Position numbers and translations under genes: made by a program
Notes under the pieces: model-generated
Told to the model about the DNA's origin: nothing
Databases searched by the model: none
What the model saw: only the letters and a program-made list of their open reading frames with translations
In this document: piece by piece, positions 10,607 through 22,089 of the stretch
How positions within the stretch are numbered: the stretch's first letter is position 1
Layout: every line of letters begins with the position of its first letter
Assembly (NCBI GenBank): GCA_047967505.1
Contig: CM106538.1
Origin: Dipteris shenzhenensis
Lineage: Eukaryota > Polypodiophyta > Polypodiopsida > Gleicheniales
Reading direction: 5' to 3' (one strand)
Length of the DNA stretch: 64,000 nt

Positions 10607-11727
10607 TACCTCTCTTCTTTCCGCAAATCCGAACTCACAGGCCAGAGAGGTGGCTAGAGATGAAGTTTGGCAGAGTTTACCTGTGTTGGTCACCCCAGAG
10701 ATGTTATGCTCACTTGATGCACGCTTTACCAACACAGAATTCAAGACTGCTCTTTCTGCCCTTCATAAGGGCAAATGCCCTGGTTTCGATGGTCTTACTC
10801 CCTCTTTTTTTATAGCCTTTTGGGACATGATAGGTGATCATATTACTTCAGCCTTGCAGGGCATTGGGGACTCGGGTGAGATGCCTAACTCACTGACCAA
10901 GGGACTCATTCACCTTATCCCGAAAGGTGGCAACAGGAATTTTGTATCCCATTGGAGACCCATCACTCTTTTGGGCACTCTTTACAAAATCCTTGCCAAG
11001 GCGATCAGCATCCGACTACAGCCCCTTCTTCCAGATCTCATCCATGATACTCAGACAGGCTTTGTGCATGGCAGGAGCATTTTTTATAATATCTTTTCCT
11101 TTTGGGAAGCCACAGAATGGGCTATGCAGAGTGGGCAGAGACTAGCAGTTTTACTCTTGGACTTCGAGAAAGCCTATGACAGAGTAGATTGGGGTTTTCT
11201 TGAGGGCACTCTTCTACGGTTTGGATTTTCAGATGCTTGGATAAGAGGGGTGGCCTCCCTTTACAGATCAGCCCACAGCCAGGTTTTGATTGGAGGGGTA
11301 AGGGGTGACAGGTTCCAGATTTCCAGATCAGTTCGTCAGGGATGCCCTTTAGCCCCCTTCCTCTTTCTTTTTGTGGCAGAAGCTATGAGTATCTTCCTTA
11401 GATCTCAGGCTGAGGTTTTTGGGCTGAGACTGCCCTTGAGACAGGAGCAGGAGCTTTTTGACTATGAGTTGGCTGATGACACTGCTATTTTTATTCAGGC
11501 CTCCTTGTTGTCACTTGATTCTTTCCGGACGGCCTTAGATATTTTTTGCTCAGCTGCAGGGGCACACATTAATTGGCATAAATCCTTAGGCTTTTGGATC
11601 AGTGATGAGGACACTCTAGGCTTGGGAGTTGACATTGGTTTTTCATGGATTCAGAGGGGTGTTTTTATCAGGTATTTGGGATGCCAGGTAGGATTGGACA
11701 TCTCTCCAGCACAGCAGTTGCCCCACC
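9346..11727 (+). pseudogene. LINE ORF2 (endonuclease + RT), one frameshift
   Basis: Starts at MRIASWNIQGLGGIP. Endonuclease: LQEHKLD (metal-binding Glu), IIGGDFNMVE and SDHFPVILS, up to residue about 280. The frame shifts in a seven-G run at about 10197-10203; eight G would keep the frame. The RT follows in the next frame: GFDGLTPSFF, WRPITLLGTLYKILAK, LLLDFEKAYDRVDW (motif A Asp), RQGCPLAPFLF and DYELADDTAIF (catalytic ADD pair). The best-preserved RT of this family here. Truncated after the thumb; zf-RVT missing. Confidence 0.9.
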
Positions 11728-13039
11728 AGAGGGGCAAATGAGGGGGGGAATGCCATGTGGCATTTCCCCATGCTTTGATGCTTTTGGTAAGGTTCTCTAA
11801 GGAAGGACCTAGGTAAAAAAGCTACGTAGACGAAGTGCGTGGAGCGGGAGAGGATTCACGATCAAGGTTGGTTCACGATACGGGCTGCACGTAGGGGCTA
11901 TCAAGCACCGTACCGAAAGGTTCCAGGGCTGGTCATCTTGTATAGAGCTGTGTGCATGGACAACAGGATGTAGAGAGCTGTACGAGAGAGTACGAAAGTA
12001 TACAGGCTGCAAGGTACGGTTGTACTGCATGTGATTAGTCCATGACAGCTATGGAACGGATCGTATGGCTGTGTACGTATGATTGGCATAGCATTAAAGG
12101 CTTGCACGTGCGGAGTCTATATGGCTGTACGGACGATATCAGCATGGATGTATGGCGCTGAGCTTGAAGCTACACTATAGGCTCTCGCAGGATCTCTGTA
12201 TGGAGAAAGCATGTTTTGTGTGTAGGGCCTACACGGGCTACCTTTGCAGGAGTACAGACTGACAGCATGTGGTGGCTGTGTACGGCTGATCATGCTTGGT
12301 TGCTGCCTGCTAACTGTCTTGTACAGCCATGAAATGGGCAGCATTCGGGCAGTGAATGCACCTTGTTTGGGTGGCTTCTTTCTGTTGTGCCAGATGCAGA
12401 GGGCTGATGGTCTTGCCTGTTGAATTGCTGTAGCTCGTGTATGGGCTTGGTTGATGTCTTTGATTGACCAAGACAAGTTGGTTGTCTCCTCTTTAACTTA
12501 CTCAGCTTGTGAGCTGTGTTTTGGAGAAGCCTAGTTGGCAGGGTGGTCTACATTGGATGCGTTCAGGTTCTTGCTTCCAAGACCCGTTGTCCTTGGAAGA
12601 GGAGCGAGCTCTACCCTCGCACTTATCCCCTATCCAGGCCCCCAGCAGTGCACAATGACCCGCAGCCATGAACCAGAGTAGCAAATGAAGAAGGATTCAT
12701 CTCCTGAGGGCAGGATCGAGAGCAAAGGCTAGCAAGAGAAATGAGCAGCCAGAAGGGCTGAAGAGAGGCTGAAGAGAGAACAAGCTGGAATGAGAAAGAG
12801 GGAACAGCAGGATCACGGGAAGGAGAGGAAGAGCGTTCAGCCAGCTATGGATCTCGAGATACAAGCCAAATCAACCGTACAGCCTGCACAGCTGCCTCTA
12901 TAAACGTGCCAAAATAGTCCGTACAAAGAAATACTTCCTCCGTACATCTCAGCCAATTAACCAATTGCGATGGCTTGAACCTTAGCAATACATGTACTTA
13001 GCGAATGAATGGGCCTAGGCCCTTAGTCTTAGTCTTACA
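11728..13039 (+). repeat. PPT plus single large LTR (about 1.29 kb)
   Basis: A polypurine run AGGGGGGGAA (11741-11750) is followed by TGCCATGTGGCA, with a probable end at CTTACA (13039). Only about 24 bp of internal sequence precedes the PPT, so the rest of the element is gone. A TATA-like CTATAAACG lies near 12895. Many GTAC cores (CCGTAC/GTACGG) are scattered through it. Chosen as a plus-strand LTR because of PPT polarity; no partner LTR in the window. Confidence 0.6.
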
Positions 13040-13042
13040 TTT

Positions 13043-13711
13043 TCTTAAGTGGACACGAGACTGGGAGTGAACATATGTTGGGAATTTAAGAAGCCAAATG
13101 TGTCTGTGGCAAAGTCATGGGACTGAATAAAAGCAGTACACATTTGGATGTCCACAGGGGGAAGTGTCACTCCACAAACTCCATGAGGGACATGTGGGCT
13201 ATCTCATCAGGAGATAAAATGCTAGACAACTTGAGCGTGGGAACAAGGAACAGTTTGAAGACGACCCGAAGCATCGAGGAGGATAAATTAGGGGCTGGAA
13301 GGTCGCCAATTGTACTCTGTTGGGCCAAATCACCACCACCAGTATTGTGCCCACTAGATTCCTTGGATGTTGCCTTGAAAGTACCTGTGGGGGGCACATA
13401 GTCACAGCCTCCATGATCCGAAGATTCAGAGGAACTCAAAAAAGGGGATAGCTCCTCATTAGATATGATTGTGATACTGTTGGAGGGCAGTGAATCTGCA
13501 GCTGCTCGAGGGCGTTTGGAAGTGCCCTGTGGTGTAGACCTAGGTAGCACCTTGGTCATCTGTGGTGCATTTGCCAAGTGATGCCATTGAGGGTGGTCCT
13601 GATCCTATTCCTCGAGCTGCCCGAGCCGAATGAAAGTCCACAAAGAGTGTCTCGAGGTAATTTAGGCTTGTACTTGTGGCAAGGGGCACGGGCAGGCATG
13701 AACGATGGCAT
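13043..13711 (-). pseudogene. Extra ORF of gypsy D, N-terminal part
   Basis: The ATG at 13711-13709 gives MPSFMP, matching the extra ORF of gypsy E at 55461. Conserved stretches include STSKRPRA, ITIISNEELSPF, SSDHGG and LKLSSILSPDEIAHMSL. Homology runs to 13043 (the E equivalent is about 56130) and is then cut. Conservation of this ORF at the same place in a diverged copy shows it belongs to the element and was not captured only by E. Confidence 0.8.
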
Positions 13712-13859
13712 TGAACAAGGGGATGAAGAGGCAAGGAGCGAAGAGGGGAACCGATGGCGAGGTTAACAAGGGAGGATCCCGTAGTAGGAGAGAATCCACT
13801 ACAAGAGCCACCAAAGCAGGCCCAGTTGCCGGAAGGGCACAGTGTGATGGGAAAAACCA

Positions 13860-14600
13860 AAAGAGGGGGATGACGAGGATGCCTGGAGAGCCGGGAGGGG
13901 GCTATGTAGAGGTAGAGGAAGCCGAGGGGACGTTGGGAAGGAAGCCCGTACAAGGAGGGGGCCGTAGAGGGTAGGAGGGCAGGCCGGTAGAGGGAGCCGG
14001 GGGGGGGGGGGGGGGTGGGGGGGGTGGAGAGGGTAGCGGGGGAGGTAGGTAGAAGGGAAGGGGGGGGGGGGTGAGGGAGGTGTGTAGAAGGTAGCGGGGG
14101 GAGGCGGGTAGAGGGCCGGGTAGAGGTAGCGGGAGGCACAGAGGGTAGTGGGAGGGGAGGGGAGGGGGGTAGCGGGAGAGAGAGGGGGGCGCGTAGAGGG
14201 AGAGGGAGGGTGGCGGGTAGAGGAATCCGGGAGGGGGGGCATATAGAGGGAGAGGGAGGGTGGTGAGGAGAGGGAGCCGAGAGAGGATACGTAGAGGGAG
14301 CTGGGAGAGGGACGCGTAGAGGGAGAGGGAGGGTGGCAAGGAGAGGGAGCCGGAAGAGGATACGTAGAGAGAGCCGGGAGGGGGGTGTAGGTAGCCAAGA
14401 GGGGGCGGTGTAGAGGTATAGGGAGGGGGCGGGTGTAGAGGTAGAGGGAGGGGTGCAATGAGGGAGGACGGAGAGGGGGGTGCGATGAGGGAGGAGAGGG
14501 GGGGGGGGGGCGGAAGAGGAGAGTTGGCGAGGGAGGGAGGAGGTTGTCCGCACGGAGAGGCTAAAGCCAGGGGTGGGTGCGAAGAAGGAGCTGCCTGCAA
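13860..14600. repeat. G-rich array in gypsy D
   Basis: Imperfect units built on GTAGAGGGAGAGGGAGGGTGG and (G)n runs. Sits where gypsy E has its CT-rich 52-bp array but with a different unit. Read on the element's sense strand it is pyrimidine rich, so long open frames there carry no coding weight. Confidence 0.85.
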
Positions 14601-14889
14601 GGAGAAGGCTTGGATGGAGGGGTTGCGTGAAGATGCGTATCGAAGGAGGAGGTGATGGATAGAGCGAATGGAGGAGGAGCTGGAGGGAGACGATGCTTCA
14701 AGAGATGATGATGGCGCAAGAAGGAGGCGTGCAAGGATGGGAGATGGAACTGAAGAGGGGGATAAGAGGGAGGAAAGTTGGCAAAAAGCAAGAAAGCTAA
14801 AATTAGTAGGGTGCTAAAAATAGCCCACTAGAGTATGATGGCTATGGTGAAAAGGGGGGCGGTAGAGAGAACCACAGAGGAGATAGAGA

Positions 14890-16330
14890 GATGAAGTCTA
14901 AAGAGGGCCAAAAAGCAAATCTACCAAAATTAGCGAAGGTGCTAAAAATAGCGTGGAAGCGCTCTCGTGGTGATGGGGAGGTGACAAGAGGTGGAAAGAG
15001 AAGGTTTTTATAAGAGAGAGTTGGGGTGTGACAAAGGGTGGAAAGAGAAGGTGTTTGTAAGAGAGAGGTTGAGGATTGATAGAGGGTGGAAAGAGAAGGT
15101 GTTTGTAAGAGAGAGGTGGGATGGATAGAGGGTGGAAAGAGAAGAAGTTTGTAAGAGAGAAGTGGGGATGGAAAGAGAAGTTTATAAGAGAGAGGTGGGG
15201 GTTGGACAGAGGGCGAAAAGAGAAGGTGTTTGTAAGAGAGAGGTGGGAAAGTGACATAGGATGGAAAGAGAAGATATTTGTAAGAGAGAGGTGGGGGTTG
15301 GATAGAGGGTGGAAAGAGGAGTTTGTAAGAGAGGTGGGACTGTGCAAAGGGTAGAAAGAGAAGGTGCTTGTTAGAGAGAGGCGAGAGGTGGACAGAGGGT
15401 GGAAAGAGGAGGAGTTTATGAGAGAGAGGTAGGGGTGGACAGAGGGTGGAAAGAGGAGTTTGTAAGAGAGAGGTGGGGGTTGGACAGAGGGTGAAAAGAG
15501 AAGGTGTTTGTAAGAGAGAAAGAGAAGGTGTTTGTAAGAGAGAGGTGGGGGGTGGACAGAGGGTGAAAAGAGAAGGAGTTTGTAAGAGAGAGGTGGGGGT
15601 TGGACATAGGGTGAAAAGAGAAGGTGTTTGTAAGAGACAGGTGGGGAAGTGACACAGGGTGGAAAGAGAAGGTGTTTTCAAGAAAGAGGTGGGGGTTGGA
15701 CAAAGGGTGGAAAGAGAAGGAGTTTGTAAGATAGAGGTGGGGGTTGGACAGAGGGTGGAAAAGAAGGAGTTTATAAGAGTGTAAGAGAGAGGTGGGAATG
15801 GACACAGGGTGGAAAGAGAAGCTCCCATTAAGAAAGAGAAGGTGACATGGGAAAGGGAAGTCCCCACTAGAGAGAGAAGGTGACACCTGTGCAAAAAGGA
15901 GAGTCCTCTATTAGAGAGAGAAAGTGACATCGGGGTGGAAAGGGGTGAAAAGGTGACGAGGGGCGGGGTGAAAAGGGTCCTCACTTAGAGAGAGAAAGTG
16001 ACACCAGAGTGGAAAGGGGAGTTCGAAGTTAGAGAGAGAAGGTGACAAGGGGTGGGGTGAAAAGGGTCCTCACTTAGAGAGATAAAGTGACACCGGAGTA
16101 AAAAGGGGAGTTCGAAGTTAGAGAGAGAAGGTGACAAGGGGTGGGGTGAAAAGGGTCCTCACTTAGAGAGAGAAAGTGACACCGGAGTGGAAAGGGGAGT
16201 TTGAAGTTAGAGAGAGAAGATGACAAGGGGTGGAAAGGGGAGTCCTCACTTAGAGAGAGAAAGTGACACACAGATGGAAAGAGGAGGATCCAATTAGAGA
16301 GAGAAAGTGGCACCGGGTGGAAAGAGGAGG
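14890..16330 (-). repeat. Minisatellite of gypsy D (about 49-bp unit)
   Basis: Repeated GTAAGAGAGAGGTGGG...GGTGGAAAGAGAAG units, the reverse complement of the array at 52740-53910 in gypsy E. The IN-proximal part (15890-16330) has a variant unit with TTAGAGAGAGAAAGTGACA. Array position after integrase is the same in both copies. Confidence 0.9.
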
Positions 16331-16442
16331 ACCCATGTAGAGAGAGATAAAGTGACAATCAAGTAGGTGATACCGGGGGAAGGAGAAGGCAACAGTGTAT
16401 ATACAAGGGGGAGGAGGTTGTTTCGCCATTGAACATGGTACC

Positions 16443-17504
16443 TCTTGACTCGTGACCCATTCATTGGTGTAGGTAGGAGTCTGCCTTCCAAAGTGGCCAA
16501 GTAGACTCCTCCACTTGGGATAAGCCTGGAATTGAAAAATGGGCCTGTCCAACCACTTACAAACTTTTAATTTTGAGAAACTTACTCAAATACAACAGTA
16601 CTAAATCACCAACTTTGAACTCCAGCTTCCTGAGGTTTCAATCATGCCATGCTTTTTATCGTTTCTACGACACTTCTTAAGCGAAGACTGCTTCACGTTG
16701 ATGCTCTGCCAATGCCTCCAAATCCCACAAGCGTTCCATTGTACAGGCTTCAAAGTTGTCATCCTTGTCCGGAAGCACCCTGTGGGTGTCAAGATGAAAT
16801 TCGTAAGGCATGACAGCCTCCAACCCATAGACCAACTCTAAGGGTGAATACCCAATACTCCCCTTGTAAACCGTTTGCTAGGCGAATAAAGCAGCTGGAA
16901 GTATGTCATCCCAATCTGCTAAACAACTGAGGCAAAGACAATGCATGATCTTGCACATTGTTCGATTTGAGCTCTCAGCTTAACCATTGGCACGTGGGGT
17001 AATAGGGAGATGAAAATTTGTGAACTATTTGTAACATGTTAACCAGGGTAGTCTTGGGCTGATCCTGTTCTTTCACGTGGACTTGGTTGTACCTGCTATA
17101 TCCATCCATGAATGAGTAAAAAGCATGTCCTGCCATTGTCTCAACACTCTATCAGTGAATTGAAGGGGAAACCTATCACGTCGTGTTGCAGCATTCAAAC
17201 TCCAATAGTCAACACATATTCTGAGTTTGCCAGTCTCTCTTTTGGGTACAATGACAATTCCGTTGACCCAATCCGAGTAATCCACTGAGTAGATTAATCT
17301 TGCTTGCTCCATTTTTTGTATATCTATTTGGACTGCCTTGCCATAGTTGGGATTCATGCGGTATGGACCTTTAATCACAGGGTCTGCATCCGGGTATAAG
17401 TCGATGCGATGCTCCATGAAATCAACTGGCACCCCCTTCAGATCTTTGTAGGACCAGGCAAAGACATCCATAAATTCTTTAACAAGATATGTCACTGCTG
17501 CCAA
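16443..17504 (-). pseudogene. RT N-terminus fused to integrase C-terminus (gypsy D)
   Basis: 17504-17043 carries the start of RT (DVFAWSYKDLKGVP, then VDYSDWVNGIVIVPKRETGK, LRICVDYWSLNAA). At 17042 the sequence jumps from the QPKTT position of RT to the IVHKFSSPYYPRANG position of integrase. Relative to gypsy E, about 1.7 kb is missing: the RT catalytic DD motif, RNase H, and the IN zinc finger and first two catalytic Asp. The IN C-terminus runs on to GSRVKRYHVQW, where the normal stop is lost. Confidence 0.85.
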
Positions 17505-17569
17505 AAGATAATCATGTTCCTAGACCCAAGCGGCTACCTTCAAATGCCGAGGTTGAGGTACCGCTAGTT

Positions 17570-19069
17570 TCATGCCTCATCAATAGGGGCAATGCATTGG
17601 GATGTTGAGGTACTTGGCTCACCCATGCTCGGTCCTGTATGTGCTAGAGTATCCTCAAGGGGAAATTCCCCCTCCACTTCTCTCAACCAAGATGGGGGAT
17701 AAGTAATTGGTGGGTTCTCTGGCACATCCACGGGCTGAGATGTAGAGTCGGTAGATGTTGTGTGCCTTCGATGCCTCAATGCCTGTCTCAGCATGCCTCG
17801 GTAAGGTAAGCCCAGAGGGTCTTCAACTGAGGGGTGGTCGGCCATGTCCTCAGTTCCGTATCCGGTATGCACCCTGGGTCTCCCCATGACCTCAAGCTCT
17901 TAGTGTTGATTCTCCTCAAGTTCAGCAATGTCTATGTCATTGTCTTCTAAATCAAGCAGAGTGAGGTCGGCCATGTCCTCATCTCCGTATCCGGTATGCA
18001 CCCTGGGTCTCCCCATGACCTCAAGCTCTTAGTATTGATTCTCCTCAAGTTCAGCAATGTCTGTGTCATTGTCTTCTAAATCACCGTAAAGGTCAAGCAG
18101 AGTGAGGTCGGCCATGTCCTCATCTCCGTATCCTGTTTGCACACCCTAGGTCTCCCCATGACCTCAAGCTCTTAGTGTTGATTCTCCTCAAGTTCAGCAA
18201 TGTATGTGTCATTGTCTTCTAAATCACCATCACCATCAATGTCTTCTCCACTAGTGTTATTGTCTTCTGTATGACCATCATTGTACTCAGCAGTACCATG
18301 GTTGTACTCCGTAGTGTCAGCGTTGTACATTGGAGTACAATTGGTGGGTTGTGCAATACCGGCATCGTATATAGGAGATCCATCATTGTAGGCTATAGTA
18401 CCATCAGCATCATTTTGACCAATGTCCTCCATGTCGGGCACTGTATCACTATCAATGTTCACTGCACTACCGCCCGCGTTCACTGGCCTACCATCAGTGT
18501 TCACTTCAGTGTTCACTGCAGTAGCATCATTTTGACCAATGTCCTCCATGTCGGGCACTGTATCACTGTCAATGTTCACTGCACTACCTCCCTCATTCAC
18601 TGGACTACTATCAGTGTTCACTGCAGTACCATCATTGTCCTTGGTACAATCATTGGTGTCCACTGTAGTACCCTCTGCACTACCTTGTGCCCTACCCCTT
18701 GACACCATTCTCTGATACATGTGTGGACTATTGCAAAGACCAAAAGGCATCCTTTTGTAAACTAGTTCAACTAGACCCTGTGCATATGGTTCTTGGTGGA
18801 CTTCCGATACTCGACTTGAAGTGCTAAGGTGTTCTTCGAAATCTTCTTCTTGGCATAGTTCCACCATGTTGACGGCTAAGGAGGCTAGGGATCCAATCCA
18901 ATCCATCCAAAATGACAGCTTCCTCGTCTTCTTGATCAGCCCGATCTAACAAGTAGGTTAAACTTTTGAATCCTTCCAGGGTTGTCTCCTCGTTGTTATG
19001 TTGGTCACCACCCATGGGCCAGTCCCCACAAGCCCAAATGCTCCTCTTCAGCTCCTGCTTGTTTGTCAA
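17570..19069 (-). pseudogene. Acidic protease-RT spacer (gypsy D)
   Basis: The reverse strand encodes Asp/Asn/Gly/Thr-rich repeats such as SAVNIDSDTVPDMEDIGQND (present twice) and YNDG/YNHG words, followed by IAELEEN and a His/Arg-rich linker ending CIAPIDEA. It lies between the protease and RT regions. Its role is unknown. A tandem triplication lies inside it. Stops and frame changes are present. Confidence 0.75.
17838..18235 (-). repeat. Tandem triplication, about 135 bp
   Basis: Three consecutive copies of a unit running from GTCGGCCATGTCCTCA through CATGACCTCAAGCTCTTAGT to GTCATTGTCTTCTAAATCA. Gypsy E has a single copy, so the expansion is specific to D. Confidence 0.85.
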
Positions 19070-19123
19070 AATCCTCTTCTCCCAATTCTATTGGTATGTG
19101 CCTTGCCTTTCCTGTGACCATAT

Positions 19124-20132
19124 CTATTTTGAGGGATGTGGATCCCAGGGGCAACTGAACTTCATCAGCTGACCAATCCTGAATGGCCTTTGTGGACTGC
19201 AACCATGGCCGACCAAGAAGTAGAGGGTAAGTTGTTTATTTTCGGTAATATCAAGGAAAACAAAATTGGAGAGAAAAGTTACTCCCCCAATCTTCATGTG
19301 AACACCTTTGACTGCACCCATTGGTTTCACTCTGCATTGATCAACCATGCGTACTTGAAAGTGAACATCACTTGCCAACTTCAATCCCAGTTTTTTGAGT
19401 GTACCTTTCGGCATGGTATTCACGGCCGCCCCACCATCAAGGAAGACGTCCTTCAGCTCCACTCCATGAATATCCACGTGAGCTTGGGACTCTATTCACA
19501 AGTGAGGGCAACATAGGCGGAGCAGTGGTCTGGTGTAGACCCATGCTGAGCCGGTAATGTCTCTAGTGTTGGCTCACTCGGAGTAGATCCCTTATGTCTA
19601 CCTCCTGGGAGGAGGTTGAGAAATGTAATGGTCTGATGCTTGATTTGGGGGGACAACAAACAAAGTTGTCATAGAGTGATGTTGGGTTTGAAACCCATAA
19701 GATCTTCAAACAAGGAGTAGTGATGGACACTAGTATTAGCCTTGCGCGACCTCATCCTCCTAGCCTCTGGCTGAGGGTTGAAGCTTACGCGAGGATGTGG
19801 ATGTACATCTGAACTGTGAGTAATTGTCTTTGGAGGTGTCTCTTCCATCACCCCTTTCCCCTTTTCCTGGGCATGATTAGGTCTTACCCCAATCTCCCTT
19901 TCTTTGTTGAGTGTGGTTGGGGAAAAAGTGGAAGGACCTACTTGTGGCTCAATCTCCCTGTGTTGTCCGAGGGTTCTCACTTCTATTGCAAACCTCACAG
20001 ATTTGGACTTGCGGGACGAAAATTGAGTTGTGCTACCTTCATCTTCAGAATTGGATTGAAGATCTCTCGTGACATTCTTTATCACCTCCTGATACCTCAA
20101 AGGCATAGAGTGATCACCCAAAGATGAGGCAC
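19124..20132 (-). pseudogene. gag C-terminus and protease (gypsy D)
   Basis: Contains HSMPLRYQEVIKNVTRDLQ (about 20110) and the retropepsin motif DVFLDGGAAVNTMPKG (about 19450). The motif is D-G-G-A, not the common D-S/T-G-A, the same as in gypsy E. Further on is a YFLVGHGCS region equivalent to the LLLGRPWL of E and badly altered. Interrupted upstream by a LINE tail and a small LTR element. Broken frames. Confidence 0.8.
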
Positions 20133-20404
20133 TTGGATGAGTATGCAGGGAGACTCCCGTGCAGCCTCAGCTAGGAGGGCTTCTTTCTTCAGGGAATGGA
20201 AGGATTCTCCTTTCTTCTCTGAGACTCCTACACGGTTGAGGTGGCACTTTCAGCCTCAGCCTTGGTTGTTTTCCACCTCACTTTGAGGGGGTTTTATTTT
20301 TCCTCATGATTTCATGATGTTGTATTTCCACTCAGAGCTTGCTCTAGCGAGTTTCTTTCTTACCTAATAGAAGTCTCTTTTTTGCCCAAAAAAAAAAAAA
20401 AGGG
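20133..20404 (+). mobile_element. LINE family 1, 3' tail
   Basis: Runs from ATGCAGGGAGACTCCCGTGC through GGTTGAGGTGGCACTTTCAG and TAATAGAAGTCTC to a 15-base A run. It is inserted in gypsy D; about 45 bp of gypsy sequence present in E is missing at the junction. GGGTGTGTG follows the A run. Confidence 0.85.
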
Positions 20405-20461
20405 TGTGTGCCCTTGGAGTTTGTTTCTAAATCACTATCACAAGCAAGCAAGGGTGGTCTA

Positions 20462-20778
20462 TGTTGGAATATGAAGCCAAAGTCAGTCTAAAATGAGTGT
20501 TCTAGGTGTGTTTTATAGTCTATGAGTCCTAGACATGCCACGTGTCATATTGGGAGTTATCCCATATACACTAAGGCTTTCTAGAGTCTAGTGTCACACT
20601 ATATAGCGTTGTACTTGTCTATTGTCTATTACATCAGTCAACATCAAGCTCTTTGGTATCATGTGAGTACTTATCCATTGCTTTCATTTTCTTTCCATTT
20701 CATTTCTATTATGCTTGTTATCTTTCCTTTCGATTCCTAGTGTTAGCTTGCTTCTCTCCCTACCACTATGATCTTTCA
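20462..20778 (+). repeat. 5' LTR of small element
   Basis: 317 bp, TGTTGG..TTTCA. Contains a TATATAG-like box (ACTATATAGCG near 20600). Confidence 0.92.
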
Positions 20779-21757
20779 TGTGGTATTAGAGCCACGTTCC
20801 TAGCCCTGCTCTCTCTTTCTCTTTTCCTTCCAAGAGGTTGAGGTGAGGGAGGCCAATGAAGCTACTCTACCTCCTCCTCCTTGGAAGGCTGCCCTCTTCT
20901 CTCCTTCCTTGAGCTCTCTTCTCCACGCCATGCCACCTCTCTTCTCCTTCCTTCAGCTACATCTTTATGTGACCTACGGAAGATGTGACGCTTCTATCCA
21001 GATCTAGAAGCAGAATCAGGGCTTTGTGTCTTCAGCAAAGTTGTAGAGGACCTTGAGTACCACAAATTTCGTTTTTACATCATTGAAATCCGAGTTTTCT
21101 GTGAAAAGTTACAGCCCTTGCAAGAAGTGACGAAATTTGTTTCTGCTCGCGAATTTTGTTATGGAGCTCAATGATTTGACAGCCCAAGCATGATGCAGCC
21201 AGCTCAACGTGGAGATGTCCATCCTCTTCATCGTTGACCTCTGCTCCAGCCCACCATTTGCTCCTTCTGCCTGATATTCTCTTGGAGCTGCTATCCGCAA
21301 GTTGCTGTCCGTATTCTGCCCTAGGTAGTCCCCATAAATAGATATGTATTAAGAATTTTTTGTTTTCATTGAGTCTAAAGGTCCTTTGCCTTGGATAGTC
21401 CTCCTAAAAATATATATTGGTTTTTCTATTTTTTGGTGTGTGGCTTCCTAACATGTCATGTTATGAAGCCAAGGGGGGATGTACTGTGGGAGCCATATGT
21501 ATTGGCTTTGATAGGTCTTGTTATCACGCCTAAATGTTGGTGTATTCCTAGACCTATGAGCTGGTCATGTAGCCATGCTATAACGTGAGCCTCTGAGCAT
21601 GTTGAGTCTCAAGCCATAAGAGTGCTTGGATCAACCTCTGAACACGCTCAGACTTTAGCCTCTGAGTTACATAGGGTGCACAGTTTGATGACTGTCATTG
21701 TCATGTTTTGTTCTTGGTTCCATTCTAGTAGTCTCTCACCTTGCCTTCATGGGGGGG

Positions 21758-22084
21758 TGTTGGAATATGAAGCCAAAGTGATTCAAAAATGAGTTTTCTA
21801 GGTGTCTAGGGGGTGTTTTATAGTCTAGTGATTTCTAGAAATGCCATGTGTCATATTGGGAGTTATCCCATATACACTATGGCTTTCTAGAGTCTAGTGT
21901 CACACTATATAGTGTTGTACTTGTCTATTGTCTACTATATCAGTCAACATCAATCTCTTTGGTATCATGTGAGTACTTGTCCATTGCTTTCATTTTCTTT
22001 CCATTTCATTTCCATTATGCTTGTTATCTTTCCTTTCGATTCCTAGTGTTAGCTTGCTTCTCTCCCTACCACTATGAGCTTTCA
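21758..22084 (+). repeat. 3' LTR of small element
   Basis: 327 bp, closely matching 20462-20778. It carries an extra TCTAGGG stretch near the start and a few substitutions. Confidence 0.92.
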
Positions 22085-22089
22085 GTCTA

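Larger units (their letters stand above)
9111..11727 (+). mobile_element. LINE family 1, copy C
   Basis: 5'-truncated within ORF1 (first recognisable residues RNSFSALEDLSSLP at about 9115). It then has a full endonuclease and most of the RT, stopping at about 11727 in the SPAQQ region, where PPT/LTR sequence begins. The tail, zf-RVT and poly-A are absent, so a later event removed its 3' end. Confidence 0.9.
20462..22084 (+). mobile_element. Small LTR element without coding capacity
   Basis: 5' LTR 20462-20778 and 3' LTR 21758-22084 begin TGTTGGAATATGAAGCC and end CTTTCA. A TSD of GTCTA lies at 20457-20461 and 22085-22089. PBS TGGTATTAGAGCC is at 20781-20793, one base off the copia Met type. 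PPT CATGGGGGGG ends at 21757. The 980-bp interior has no gag or pol but shares its leader (CCTTCCAAGAGGTTGAGGT) with the gag-only element at 27724. It sits inside gypsy D, so it is younger. Non-autonomous. Confidence 0.93.

Noticed and set aside
13540-15984. Long Pro/Leu/Ser-rich open frames on the reverse strand
   Set aside because: They lie in the G-rich array and minisatellite of gypsy D; same composition effect.
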